The notes under the pieces were generated by a model. The model was not told where the DNA came from. It was given only the letters and a program-made list of their open reading frames with translations, and searched no databases. Positions 9,256 through 17,138 of a stretch of DNA of 64,000 bases are shown in pieces. The DNA is from Limnohabitans sp. B9-3 (GTDB taxonomy: Bacteria > Pseudomonadota > Gammaproteobacteria > Burkholderiales > Burkholderiaceae_C), in contig NZ_NESI01000005.1 of assembly GCF_002778325.1 (NCBI RefSeq), positions 1 through 64,000 of the forward strand, read 5' to 3'. The stretch's first letter is position 1. Every line of letters begins with the position of its first letter. A program made the position numbers and the translations under genes.

Positions 9256-10382
9256 GCAACGCGATATCGCCTGACGACGACCGTATGTTTATGCGGCTCG
9301 CATTGGCGCAGGCGCAAGTTGCTGCGCTGGCGGGTGAAGTACCCGTTGGGGCCATGGTGGTGCGGGCAGGGCAGGTGGTGGCGTCTGCGCATAACGCGCC
9401 ATTGGGTGACACCGACCCCACCGCGCATGCCGAGGTCAATGCCATACGCGCCGCCGCTCAAGCACTGGGCAATTACCGACTCGACGATTGCACCCTATAT
9501 GTAACCCTAGAGCCCTGCGCCATGTGTAGCGGAGCGGCCCTGCATGCCCGCTTCAAGCGGGTGGTGTTTGGCGCACACGAGCCCAAAACAGGCGCGGCGG
9601 GTTCGGTGCTGAATGTCTTTGGCTACCCACAGCTGAACCATCAAACCGAAGTCTCGGGTGGGGTGCTGGCCGCTGAATGTGCGCAACAGTTGCAGCATTT
9701 CTTTGAAGATCGACGCCTGCAGAAACAGTTGCACAACCAGCTGCATAAAACCCCGCTGCGCGATGACGCTTTGCGCACCCCCGACAGCGCTTGGCAAGGC
9801 TTGGATTTGCCCACTGACCTGTCGTGTTTCACGACCGATTTGCCTGCTTTGCAGGGTTTGCGCTTGCACTGGTTTGACAACCTAAAGTCAGCGAGCACAG
9901 CATCTTTTAATGCCCTGTCTGAAACGTCGTTTAGCCTCGGAAGCGAAGCTGCGCCCGAGGTCTATTTGCATGGCCCCGATACTTGGAGCGCCGCCTATAT
10001 GGCAGAGCTGGCCGGTCCACGCCCCGCCATCGCCCTGGATTTGCCTGGCTTCGGGGCTTCGGACAAACCGAAAAAAGACAAGGCGCACAGCTTGGCTTGG
10101 CATGCCCAAGTGCTGGTCGAATTTTTTGCGCAACTGCAACCCGCACCAGTGGCTTTGTATGCACCACACAGTATGGCCCCATTGGTTCATGCTGCTCAGG
10201 CTCTTTGGACAACTCACCAACGCGAGCCTTTGCACTTGCAGTGGCTCAACGCCCGCAGTGCCTTGACGGCCGCGCTGCGCGAAGCACCTTACCCCGACAC
10301 CGGACACCGTGCCGGCCCCCGCGCCTTAAGCGCCTTGTTGGTTACGCCACCGTTCACGCCACATCGTTCAACCGGCGCCTGA
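9252..10382 (+). CDS. tadA: tRNA adenosine(34) deaminase fused to a degenerate alpha/beta-hydrolase-like domain
   Basis: A 376-residue protein, more than twice the usual TadA length of about 150-170. Residues 10-155 form the deaminase domain, with the zinc and proton-shuttle motif H59-A-E61 and P88-C89-A-M-C92. TadA converts A34 to inosine in tRNA-Arg(ACG). After a linker, residues 200-340 resemble an alpha/beta hydrolase, with an LHGPDTW oxyanion-like strand and LDLPGFGASDKP. The elbow is P-H306-S307-M-A, where the canonical form is G-H-S-M-G, and I see no clear late catalytic His. The second half may be a structural or RNA-binding relic rather than an enzyme. The gene overlaps its upstream neighbour by 4 bases. 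Confidence 0.88.
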   Translation: MSNAISPDDDRMFMRLALAQAQVAALAGEVPVGAMVVRAGQVVASAHNAPLGDTDPTAHAEVNAIRAAAQALGNYRLDDCTLYVTLEPCAMCSGAALHARFKRVVFGAHEPKTGAAGSVLNVFGYPQLNHQTEVSGGVLAAECAQQLQHFFEDRRLQKQLHNQLHKTPLRDDALRTPDSAWQGLDLPTDLSCFTTDLPALQGLRLHWFDNLKSASTASFNALSETSFSLGSEAAPEVYLHGPDTWSAAYMAELAGPRPAIALDLPGFGASDKPKKDKAHSLAWHAQVLVEFFAQLQPAPVALYAPHSMAPLVHAAQALWTTHQREPLHLQWLNARSALTAALREAPYPDTGHRAGPRALSALLVTPPFTPHRSTGA

Positions 10383-10402
10383 ATTGCCACGACAATTCAG
10401 GC
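10377..10402 (+). promoter_or_regulatory. Perfect 10-bp stem-loop spanning the tadA stop and abutting the ldcA start
   Basis: GCCTGAATTG (10377-10386) and CAATTCAGGC (10393-10402) are exact complements with a 6-base loop. The tadA TGA stop lies in the 5' arm. The 3' arm ends on the base before the ldcA ATG. There is no T-run, so it is not a classic terminator. It occupies the place where the ldcA ribosome binding site should be. Confidence 0.6.
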
Positions 10403-11332
10403 ATGGCTCATATCTACATTTATTCCCCCAGCGGCGCAGTGCGCGACAAAGCAGCTTTCAAACGCGGCGTGGCACGCCTCAAAACACTCGGGCACGAGGT
10501 TGAGTTAGACGCGGACGCGCTCAGCAGCTTCACCCGCTTTGCTGGCGACGACGCCACCCGCTTGGCTTCCATCCACCGCGCTGCAGCCAGCGGCGCTGAT
10601 GTGGCCTTGATCTCGCGCGGTGGCTACGGCCTGACGCGCATCTTGCCGCAGATCAAATACAAAACAGTGGCCAAAGCCATCGCCAAAGGCACGCAGTTTG
10701 TGGGCTTGAGTGACTTCACCGCGTTTCAAAATGCCTTGCTGGCCCAAACGGGTGCCGTGTCATGGGCGGGCCCCGCGTTGGGCGAAGACTTTGGCGCGGA
10801 GCAACCCGACGACATCATGGAAGCCTGTTTTGACGACATGGTGAGCGGGCAGGGCGAGGGCGCAGGTTGGCACTTTTCAACACGTTGTGCCGAGGCTGTA
10901 GCTCATCGTCGCGCCGGCGTGTGGGCACAAGACGCGGTGTTATGGGGCGGCAACTTGGCGGTGCTGGTGTCGTTGCTCGGCACACCTTATTTCCCCAACA
11001 TCCAAGGTGGTGTGTTGTTCTTGGAAGATGTGGGCGAGCACCCGTACCGCATTGAGCGCATGCTGACGCAACTGTTGCACGCGGGTGTCTTGGCAAAACA
11101 AAAGGCAGTGGTGCTGGGGCAATTCACCAGTTTCAAACTCACGCCGCACGACAAAGGCTTCAAGCTGCAAACCGTGGTCGACAACTTGCGCAGCCAACTC
11201 AAAGTGCCCGTGTTGACCGATTTACCGTTTGGTCATGTGGCGACCAAACTGTGCTTGCCTGTGGGCCAAAAAGTGAGCTTGGTGGTGGAAGATCGCGACG
11301 CCTTGCTGCTGTGGGCGCACGGCGATCACTGA
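10403..11332 (+). CDS. ldcA: Muramoyltetrapeptide (LD-)carboxypeptidase, peptidase S66
   Basis: A 309-residue S66 peptidase that removes the terminal D-Ala from murein tetrapeptides during cytoplasmic recycling. The start ATG at 10403 gives the family-typical N-terminus with I-Y-S-P-S-G-A-V; the frame is open far upstream, but that stretch lies within tadA. SRGGYGLTRIL carries the oxyanion and nucleophile-elbow region. GLSDFTA is the second signature, and the Glu/His catalytic pair lies further on (FLEDVGEHPYRIERML and GHVATKLCLPVG). No ribosome binding site is seen because the 10-bp hairpin fills the region. Confidence 0.88.
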   Translation: MAHIYIYSPSGAVRDKAAFKRGVARLKTLGHEVELDADALSSFTRFAGDDATRLASIHRAAASGADVALISRGGYGLTRILPQIKYKTVAKAIAKGTQFVGLSDFTAFQNALLAQTGAVSWAGPALGEDFGAEQPDDIMEACFDDMVSGQGEGAGWHFSTRCAEAVAHRRAGVWAQDAVLWGGNLAVLVSLLGTPYFPNIQGGVLFLEDVGEHPYRIERMLTQLLHAGVLAKQKAVVLGQFTSFKLTPHDKGFKLQTVVDNLRSQLKVPVLTDLPFGHVATKLCLPVGQKVSLVVEDRDALLLWAHGDH

Positions 11333-11360
11333 CCGCGTGACGCGCCACCAGCCCCCACCT

Positions 11361-12329
11361 TTAAGTTTGGGCAGGGGCTTTCGCTAAGCTGGCAGACGCA
11401 CCGACCGGCGTCCAGCGGTCGGCATGACCGCTTAGCCAAGTGGCGGCAGCCGTGGCTGAGCCCACGTCGTTGGGATGAAAATCTTTGCGGCGGTAAGCCA
11501 ACAAGGGCTTGGCCACCCGCCACACCAGACCGTGTGGGCCGACGGTGAATTTAAGGGCAGACCACCATGTGGATGGCTTGTGCAAAGTTTTGTCATGCCA
11601 CAGGTTGTTGATCGTCTGGCGAATGATGTCGAGGGTGAATTGAATCGACACGTAGGTGAACCAACGCAAACGCCAAGTGTGGTTGCCGCCTAAGCTCTGA
11701 TACAAGTCAAAGGCCACGGTTTTGTGTTCAGACTCTTCGGCGGCGTGCCAGCGCCACAGGGTTTTAAGAGGTTCTTCGGCGTGCGCAAACATGTCACCCG
11801 GGCCATCCAAGTCTTCCAGGCTCAGGTCGCCAAAAATAGCGGTGTAGTGTTCAAACGCAGCCGTCACGGCCAACATGTGCAGGTAAGGCTTGTCGCTTTT
11901 GCTGAAAAAATCTTGGTGTGCTTTGGCAATGCGCTTGGCCGCGCGGAGCTCCCATGCGTTTTGAAAACCTTGTTTGAGGAGATGTGCGTTGTACAGCGCG
12001 TGCAGATGGCGGTGGGTGGCCTCTTGCCCAATGAAACCCTTGGCAGTTTCACGCAACGCGGCGTTGGCGGGCGTGTCGGGCAGGGCTTTGAGGCCTGCCT
12101 TCACGGCGTCAACAAAAAACTGCTCGCCCGTTGGAAAGCTCATCGACAGGGCATTGCAATAGGCGGTCAAAAATGCATCGCCACCATTCCAGTGCCGGCT
12201 GAAGCCTTGGGACAAGTCAACCCCTAATCGGCGAACTGTCAGCTTGACGGGGTTTGATGCCCCCAAAGCCGCTGTGTGAAGGGCGTCTTGATGCGAGGAT
12301 GGAGGCGAGGGCGTTTGGCTGTGTTCCAT
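11361..12329 (-). CDS. Predicted metal-dependent hydrolase, PF10118-like
   Basis: A 322-residue soluble protein of the PF10118 group annotated as metal-dependent hydrolase. It shows diiron-protein-like helical motifs: F-I-G-Q-E-A-T-H-R-x-L-H near residue 108, an F-E-H-Y-T-A helix, and W-H-A-A-E-E-S-E-H-K-T-V-A-F-D-L-Y near residue 200. The regular E/H spacing suggests a four-helix metal site. Function is not established for the family. It is transcribed divergently from the aldehyde dehydrogenase across a 134-base region containing two perfect palindromes, so a shared regulator is plausible. Confidence 0.75.
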   Translation of the reverse strand: MEHSQTPSPPSSHQDALHTAALGASNPVKLTVRRLGVDLSQGFSRHWNGGDAFLTAYCNALSMSFPTGEQFFVDAVKAGLKALPDTPANAALRETAKGFIGQEATHRHLHALYNAHLLKQGFQNAWELRAAKRIAKAHQDFFSKSDKPYLHMLAVTAAFEHYTAIFGDLSLEDLDGPGDMFAHAEEPLKTLWRWHAAEESEHKTVAFDLYQSLGGNHTWRLRWFTYVSIQFTLDIIRQTINNLWHDKTLHKPSTWWSALKFTVGPHGLVWRVAKPLLAYRRKDFHPNDVGSATAAATWLSGHADRWTPVGASASLAKAPAQT

Positions 12330-12374
12330 GGGTATGGATTATCAGCATTCTTGAATATCCCCAGTTGCCACCGA

Positions 12375-12388
12375 TAAAGTGCACTTTA
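12375..12388. promoter_or_regulatory. Perfect 14-bp palindrome (candidate operator)
   Basis: TAAAGTGCACTTTA is its own reverse complement. It lies in the divergent control region between the PF10118 gene and the aldehyde dehydrogenase gene, 13 bases from the second palindrome. The binding protein is unknown. Confidence 0.5.
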
Positions 12389-12401
12389 ATACAGGGAATT
12401 C

Positions 12402-12415
12402 ACCGACCGGTCGGT
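12402..12415. promoter_or_regulatory. TetR-type operator palindrome ACCGACCGGTCGGT
   Basis: A perfect 14-bp palindrome of the ACCGACCGGTCGGT type common at TetR-family operators. It lies 48 bases upstream of the aldehyde dehydrogenase ATG, just before an AT-rich stretch (TACTATATT, about 12427-12435) that could be the -10 region. A repressor bound here would block the promoter. No TetR gene is in the window next to it. Confidence 0.6.
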
Positions 12416-12463
12416 CGATAAAAATGTACTATATTGCAACTTTTGCAAACAACAGGCACTGAC

Positions 12464-13891
12464 ATGACGCACTACACCGACCACTACATCAACGGCCAAT
12501 GGGTCAAAGCGCAATCGGGTAAAACCTTTGAAGTGCATGACTCCACCACCGAAGAAGTGTTTGCGACGGTACCTCAAGGCACCCGCGCTGAGGCCGAGCA
12601 AGCGGTGTTGGCGGCGAGTGCCGCGTTTGACAGCTGGTCGCAATTGCCGGTTGAAACCCGTTGCGCGTACATCGACAAAATCGTGCAAGGCCTCAAGGAC
12701 CGCACCGATGACATGGGCACCGCCATTGCCCGCGAAGTGGGCATGCCCATCAAGCTCGCCAAGATGATTCAAGTGGGCGGTCCCGTGTTCAACTGGGGCA
12801 ATGCGGCCAAAGTGGCACGTCGGTTTGTGTGGGAAGAGAAAGTGGGCAACTCGCTGGTGGTGCGCGAGCCCATTGGCGTGGTGGGTTGCATCACGCCTTG
12901 GAATTTCCCGCTGAATCAAATCACGTTGAAAGTGGCGCCTGCCTTGGCCGCCGGTTGCACCGTGGTGTTAAAGCCCAGCGAAATCGCGCCCATCAACGCC
13001 ATGATCTTGACCGAAATCATCCACGCAGCGGGCTTGCCTGCCGGCGTGTTTAACTTGGTCAACGGCACAGGCCCCGAAGTGGGCGAGGTGTTGGCCAGCC
13101 ATCCTGAAGTCGATATGGTCAGCTTCACCGGCTCCACCCGCGCGGGCAAACGTGTGGGCGAGTTGGCCTCACAAAGCATCAAACGTGTGGCGCTGGAGTT
13201 GGGTGGCAAGTCGGCCAGCCTGATCTTGCCCGACGCCGATTTGGAAGCCGCCATCAGAGGCAGCATCTCGGCCTGCATGTTGAACAGCGGTCAAACCTGC
13301 TCGGCGCACACCCGCATGTTGGTGCCTGAGTCGCGTTACGAAGAAGCCAAAAAGATCGCACAAACCGCGATTGCCAAACTCACGCTGGGCCCCAGTTTGG
13401 ACGAGAGCACCCGCTTAGGTCCTTTGGTCAGCGCTGCCCAGCGCGACCGCGTGATCGGCTTCATTGAACAAGGCATTCAAGAGGGCGCCGAAGTGGTGGC
13501 CGGTGGCCCACAGAAACCAGCATTCGACAAAGGCTACTTTGTGCAACCGACCATTCTGCGTGTGAAAGCCACCGACACCTTGGCCAAAGAAGAAATCTTC
13601 GGCCCCGTGTTGGTCATCATCACTTACGCCGACGAGGCTGAAGCCATTCGCATTGCCAACGACACCATCTACGGTTTGGGAGGCGGCGTGTGGAGCAACG
13701 ACGAATCCCACGCGGTGGCCGTCGCACGCCGCATTCGCACCGGTCAGGTGGACATCAACGGCGCACCTTTCAACAGCAACGCGCCGTTTGGCGGCTACAA
13801 ACAATCGGGCAACGGCCGCGAAAATGGTAAGTTCGGGTTTGAAGAGTTTTTGGAGTTCAAAGCGCTCCAATTCAAGCCCGCCACGCCTTAA
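12464..13891 (+). CDS. NAD(P)+-dependent aldehyde dehydrogenase
   Basis: A 475-residue ALDH-superfamily enzyme oxidising an aldehyde to its acid. The general-base Glu245 lies in ALELGGKS and the nucleophile Cys279 in NSGQTCS. The cofactor-site motifs PWNFPL and FTGST are present, as is the C-terminal PFGGYKQSGNGRE. I chose the ATG at 12464, since a TTG 30 bases upstream gives an unlikely leader. The specific aldehyde cannot be read from sequence. A penicillin-acylase-family gene follows after 14 bases and is probably co-transcribed. The promoter carries the TetR-like palindrome. Confidence 0.92.
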   Translation: MTHYTDHYINGQWVKAQSGKTFEVHDSTTEEVFATVPQGTRAEAEQAVLAASAAFDSWSQLPVETRCAYIDKIVQGLKDRTDDMGTAIAREVGMPIKLAKMIQVGGPVFNWGNAAKVARRFVWEEKVGNSLVVREPIGVVGCITPWNFPLNQITLKVAPALAAGCTVVLKPSEIAPINAMILTEIIHAAGLPAGVFNLVNGTGPEVGEVLASHPEVDMVSFTGSTRAGKRVGELASQSIKRVALELGGKSASLILPDADLEAAIRGSISACMLNSGQTCSAHTRMLVPESRYEEAKKIAQTAIAKLTLGPSLDESTRLGPLVSAAQRDRVIGFIEQGIQEGAEVVAGGPQKPAFDKGYFVQPTILRVKATDTLAKEEIFGPVLVIITYADEAEAIRIANDTIYGLGGGVWSNDESHAVAVARRIRTGQVDINGAPFNSNAPFGGYKQSGNGRENGKFGFEEFLEFKALQFKPATP

Positions 13892-13905
13892 AAAGAAAGC
13901 CTCCT

Positions 13906-16314
13906 ATGACGCGCTGGTTGAAACGAATTGCCAAATTCCTTTTGCTAGCGCTGCTGGCTTTGGGGGCTGGATTTGGGGTGTGGGTGTTTCACACCTTGCC
14001 CATGGTGGATGGTGCGTTGAAGGTCGCAGGTCTGAGCCAAAGCGTGCAGATCAACCGCGACAGCGACGATGTCGTGCACATCCAAGCCCAATCGAGCCGT
14101 GATGCCGCGTTTGCCTTGGGCTTTGTACATGCCCAAGATCGCAGCTGGCAACTGGAGTTCAACCGCCGTTTGATGCACGGCGAGTTGTCTGAAATTTTGG
14201 GCGAAGTCACGCTGCCCACCGACAAACTCATTCGCACCTTGGGGCTCATGCAAGCGGCGCAACGTCAATACGACAACTTGCCAGCGGAGGTGCGCGAGCA
14301 GTTGCAAGCCTACAGCGACGGCATCAACAGCTTTCATGCCAACCGGCCACAAGGCTTGCCGCCTGAGTTCGCGTTGCTGCGCACCAAACCCGGTGGCACC
14401 TCGGGCAAGCCTTGGCAGCCCATCGACAGCGTGGCTTGGTCCTTGGTGATGGCGCTTGATTTGGGTGGCAATTGGGGCAACGAGTTTGCCCGCCTGACCG
14501 CTGCACGCACCTTGAGCACCGAACAACTGTGGCAACTTTATCCACCATACCCCGGCGAAAAACCGGCCACTGCCGTTGACTTGGCCCAGCTCTACCGCAA
14601 CTTGGGCGTTTACAAGCCAGCAGGGGGCTTGAAAACCTCGCTGTCGTTGCCCGTGGTGGGCGAGCCTGGGTTTAACGAAGGACGGGGCAGCAACAACTGG
14701 GTGGTGGCTGGCTCGCACACCACCTCGGGCAAGCCGCTGCTGGCCAACGACCCGCATTTGGCTTTGAGTGCGCCCGCCATTTGGTATTACGCCCATTTGC
14801 AAGCGCCCGATCTAAACGTGATCGGTGCGAGTTTGCCCGGCCTGCCGTTTGTGGTGTTGGGCCGCAACGAACACGTGGCTTGGGGCTTCACCAACACCGG
14901 CCCCGATGTGCAAGATTTGTATTTGGAGCAAATCGACCCCGCAGACCCGAACCGTTACAAAACGCCCACAGGCTGGCAAGCATTTGAGACGCGGCAAGAA
15001 ACCATCGCTGTCAAGGGTCAACCCAGCGTGACGCAGGTGGTGCGCAGCACGCGGCATGGCCCCGTGATCAGCGATGCCCAAGCCTCGCATGGCGAGGTGA
15101 TGGACTTGTCCCGCTTTGTACTGGCTTTGCGCTGGACCGCATTGGACGCCGACAACCGCACCTTAGCAAGTGGTTTCAAGGTGCCCAAGGCTAAAAACGT
15201 ACCTGAACTCATCGCGGCTTTTGCCGACAACCATTCGCCGACGCAAAACATCGTGATGGCCGACAGAGAAGGGCGCATCGCCTTCAAAGCGGCAGGGCGC
15301 GTGCCACTGCGTCGCGCAGACAACGACTTGCGTGGCGTCGCACCCGCACCCGGGTGGGATGCGCGTTATGACTGGTCAGGCTGGATTCCCTATGCCGAAA
15401 TGCCGCAAGATGACGGCAAAAAAGGCTGGGTGGCCACGGCCAACCAGCGCATCACAGCGCCGGGCTATGCCCACTTTTTAGGGCAAGACTGGACCGCCCC
15501 TCACCGGTACGACCGCATTGAGCAGGTCTTGAGCGCCAAGCCTCGCCACAGTTTCGCCGACATGCAAGGGCTTCAAAAAGACGACGTGTCTTTGTCGACC
15601 CTCACTTTGCTGCCTGTGCTGAAAGCCACACCATCACAACACCCTTTGGCCGCGCAAGCGCGCAAGACCCTGGATGGTTTCGATGGTCGCATGAGCGCTG
15701 ATTTGCCTGCGCCTTTGCTGGTCTCGGTCTGGGCCGATGAACTCACGCGCGGCTTGATAGAGCCCAAGTTGGGCGCTGACACCTTCAAAGCCCAATACGG
15801 CAAACGCAATTTCAGGGTATTTCTTGAAAACGTGATGCGTCAGCCAAACAGCCCTTGGTGCGCTCCGAAAAGTTGCGCAGAACAATCTACCGCCGCACTA
15901 GACCGAGCCTTAGACCGGATCGCCGTTTTGCAAGGCAACACGCCCGCGGATTGGCGTTGGGGTCGTGAGCATGTGGCGTTGAGCACACATCGGCCCTTTG
16001 GCCAAGTGCCTTATTTGCGCGACGTATTCAATGTGAGTGTGCCGTCCGATGGTGACCCGTTCACCGTCAATGTGGGACAGTACTGGCCCGGCGAAAAATA
16101 CATGCCCTTTGCCAACCGCCACGCGGCGTCCATGCGTGGGGTGTATGACTTGTCGGATTTGGAGCAGTCGCAGTTTATCTACCAAACGGGTCAAAGTGGT
16201 TTGGTCTGGAGCACGAACTACCGTGACATGAAAGACGCTTGGGCGCGTGGTCAAACCCGTGATTTGCGTTTAACTCCCAAAGCTACCGCGCACACCTTAA
16301 CTTTGGCTCCATAA
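13906..16314 (+). CDS. Penicillin acylase family Ntn hydrolase (amide/acyl-homoserine lactone acylase-like)
   Basis: An 802-residue precursor with an N-terminal hydrophobic anchor or signal (residues 7-28), so likely periplasmic. Family members (penicillin G acylase, PvdQ, QuiP) cut themselves and expose an N-terminal Ser that hydrolyses amides. Here the processing point is G261|Ser262 in RGSNNWVVAG. The downstream motifs ANDPHLALSAPAIWYYAHL and GLPGLPFVVLGRNEHVAWGFTNTGPD are typical of the beta-chain. Substrates in the family include beta-lactams, acyl-homoserine lactones and siderophore precursors; which applies here is unknown. The gene sits 14 bases behind the aldehyde dehydrogenase. Confidence 0.9.
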   Translation: MTRWLKRIAKFLLLALLALGAGFGVWVFHTLPMVDGALKVAGLSQSVQINRDSDDVVHIQAQSSRDAAFALGFVHAQDRSWQLEFNRRLMHGELSEILGEVTLPTDKLIRTLGLMQAAQRQYDNLPAEVREQLQAYSDGINSFHANRPQGLPPEFALLRTKPGGTSGKPWQPIDSVAWSLVMALDLGGNWGNEFARLTAARTLSTEQLWQLYPPYPGEKPATAVDLAQLYRNLGVYKPAGGLKTSLSLPVVGEPGFNEGRGSNNWVVAGSHTTSGKPLLANDPHLALSAPAIWYYAHLQAPDLNVIGASLPGLPFVVLGRNEHVAWGFTNTGPDVQDLYLEQIDPADPNRYKTPTGWQAFETRQETIAVKGQPSVTQVVRSTRHGPVISDAQASHGEVMDLSRFVLALRWTALDADNRTLASGFKVPKAKNVPELIAAFADNHSPTQNIVMADREGRIAFKAAGRVPLRRADNDLRGVAPAPGWDARYDWSGWIPYAEMPQDDGKKGWVATANQRITAPGYAHFLGQDWTAPHRYDRIEQVLSAKPRHSFADMQGLQKDDVSLSTLTLLPVLKATPSQHPLAAQARKTLDGFDGRMSADLPAPLLVSVWADELTRGLIEPKLGADTFKAQYGKRNFRVFLENVMRQPNSPWCAPKSCAEQSTAALDRALDRIAVLQGNTPADWRWGREHVALSTHRPFGQVPYLRDVFNVSVPSDGDPFTVNVGQYWPGEKYMPFANRHAASMRGVYDLSDLEQSQFIYQTGQSGLVWSTNYRDMKDAWARGQTRDLRLTPKATAHTLTLAP

Positions 16315-16360
16315 GAGTATTTTTTGAACAAACCTGAACTTTAAGAAAGCTAGCGTTTGT

Positions 16361-16389
16361 CTTGATTTTATTTGATACGATGTATATTA
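16361..16389 (+). promoter_or_regulatory. Candidate sigma70 promoter reading toward the ankyrin gene's 3' end
   Basis: In the AT-rich 161-base gap between the acylase and the convergent ankyrin gene there is a TTGATT, then 17 bases, then TATTAT on the plus strand. No recognised gene lies downstream on this strand. A transcript from it would run antisense into the ankyrin coding region. I see nothing else in the gap except a short GGTCG/CGACC repeat near 16446-16462. Confidence 0.3.
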
Positions 16390-16475
16390 TGTATAGTTAA
16401 ATTAATTGAAAAGAATTTATCTTTAAGGACATTCAGAAACTGATGGTCGGTAATTACGACCCACCACGAACCCCA

Positions 16476-17138
16476 TCACTCTCCCGATTCCCTGATCTCC
16501 CAAGCTTCGGTAAATGCTCTCAAGTAGAACGCGCTTTGCTTTCTATCATTGGCCAACGCCATGTCTAGCGCGGTGGCTTTGGACTGGTTGCGCAGCGTAG
16601 GGTCGGCCCCTTCTTCCAGCAAGAGTTTCACCGCCAGGGGTTGTGCGTAAAAAGCCGCCATCATCAGCGGCGTAGTACCATTGGGGGACTCGGCATCAAT
16701 GTAGGCGCTGTTTTCGAGCAGCAAACGAATCATGGCAATGTGGCCACGAGTTGCTGCGTAATGAAGGGCCGTCCATCCTTTACGGTTCACTTCAGCACCG
16801 CGTTCCATCAGCACCGTTGCAACTTCAATTTGGTTGTTGATGGCGGCCATCATCAAAGCCGACTCGTTGCTGGGGTTGCTCACTTCCACACGGGTTTGGG
16901 GTTCTTGGGCCAAGAGCACGGCGGTTTTAAAAGCGCCAGATTGCAAGGCGACGATCAGTGCTGGTACCCCCTTTTCATTGGGTGAATTAGGATCAATACC
17001 GCGCTTGAGTAAATTCTGCACCTCTTGTACTTGGTCAAAATGGATGGCTTTGAAAAAGTCATCGTATGAGCCTGCATTGGTAAATGAAAATCCAATGAAA
17101 ACATATAGATAGAGAAGAAATTTAAAGTATGACTTCAT
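16476..17138 (-). CDS. Exported ankyrin-repeat protein
   Basis: A 220-residue protein with a signal peptide (hydrophobic residues 5-20, cleavage near NAG). Four to five ankyrin repeats follow from about residue 50, marked by L-L-K-R-G-I-D-P-N-S-P-N, G-W-T-A-L-H-Y-A-A-T-R-G-H and N-G-T-T-P-L-M-M-A-A. Ankyrin repeats mediate protein-protein binding, and export suggests a periplasmic partner. The start overlaps the tatD stop by 4 bases (17135-17138), so it is the last gene of the mltG-tmk-holB-tatD run. Its partner is unknown. Confidence 0.82.
   Translation of the reverse strand: MKSYFKFLLYLYVFIGFSFTNAGSYDDFFKAIHFDQVQEVQNLLKRGIDPNSPNEKGVPALIVALQSGAFKTAVLLAQEPQTRVEVSNPSNESALMMAAINNQIEVATVLMERGAEVNRKGWTALHYAATRGHIAMIRLLLENSAYIDAESPNGTTPLMMAAFYAQPLAVKLLLEEGADPTLRNQSKATALDMALANDRKQSAFYLRAFTEAWEIRESGE

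Noticed and set aside
9983-10402. 140-codon N-terminal extension of ldcA
   Set aside because: It overlaps tadA in another frame and the family-typical start is the ATG at 10403.
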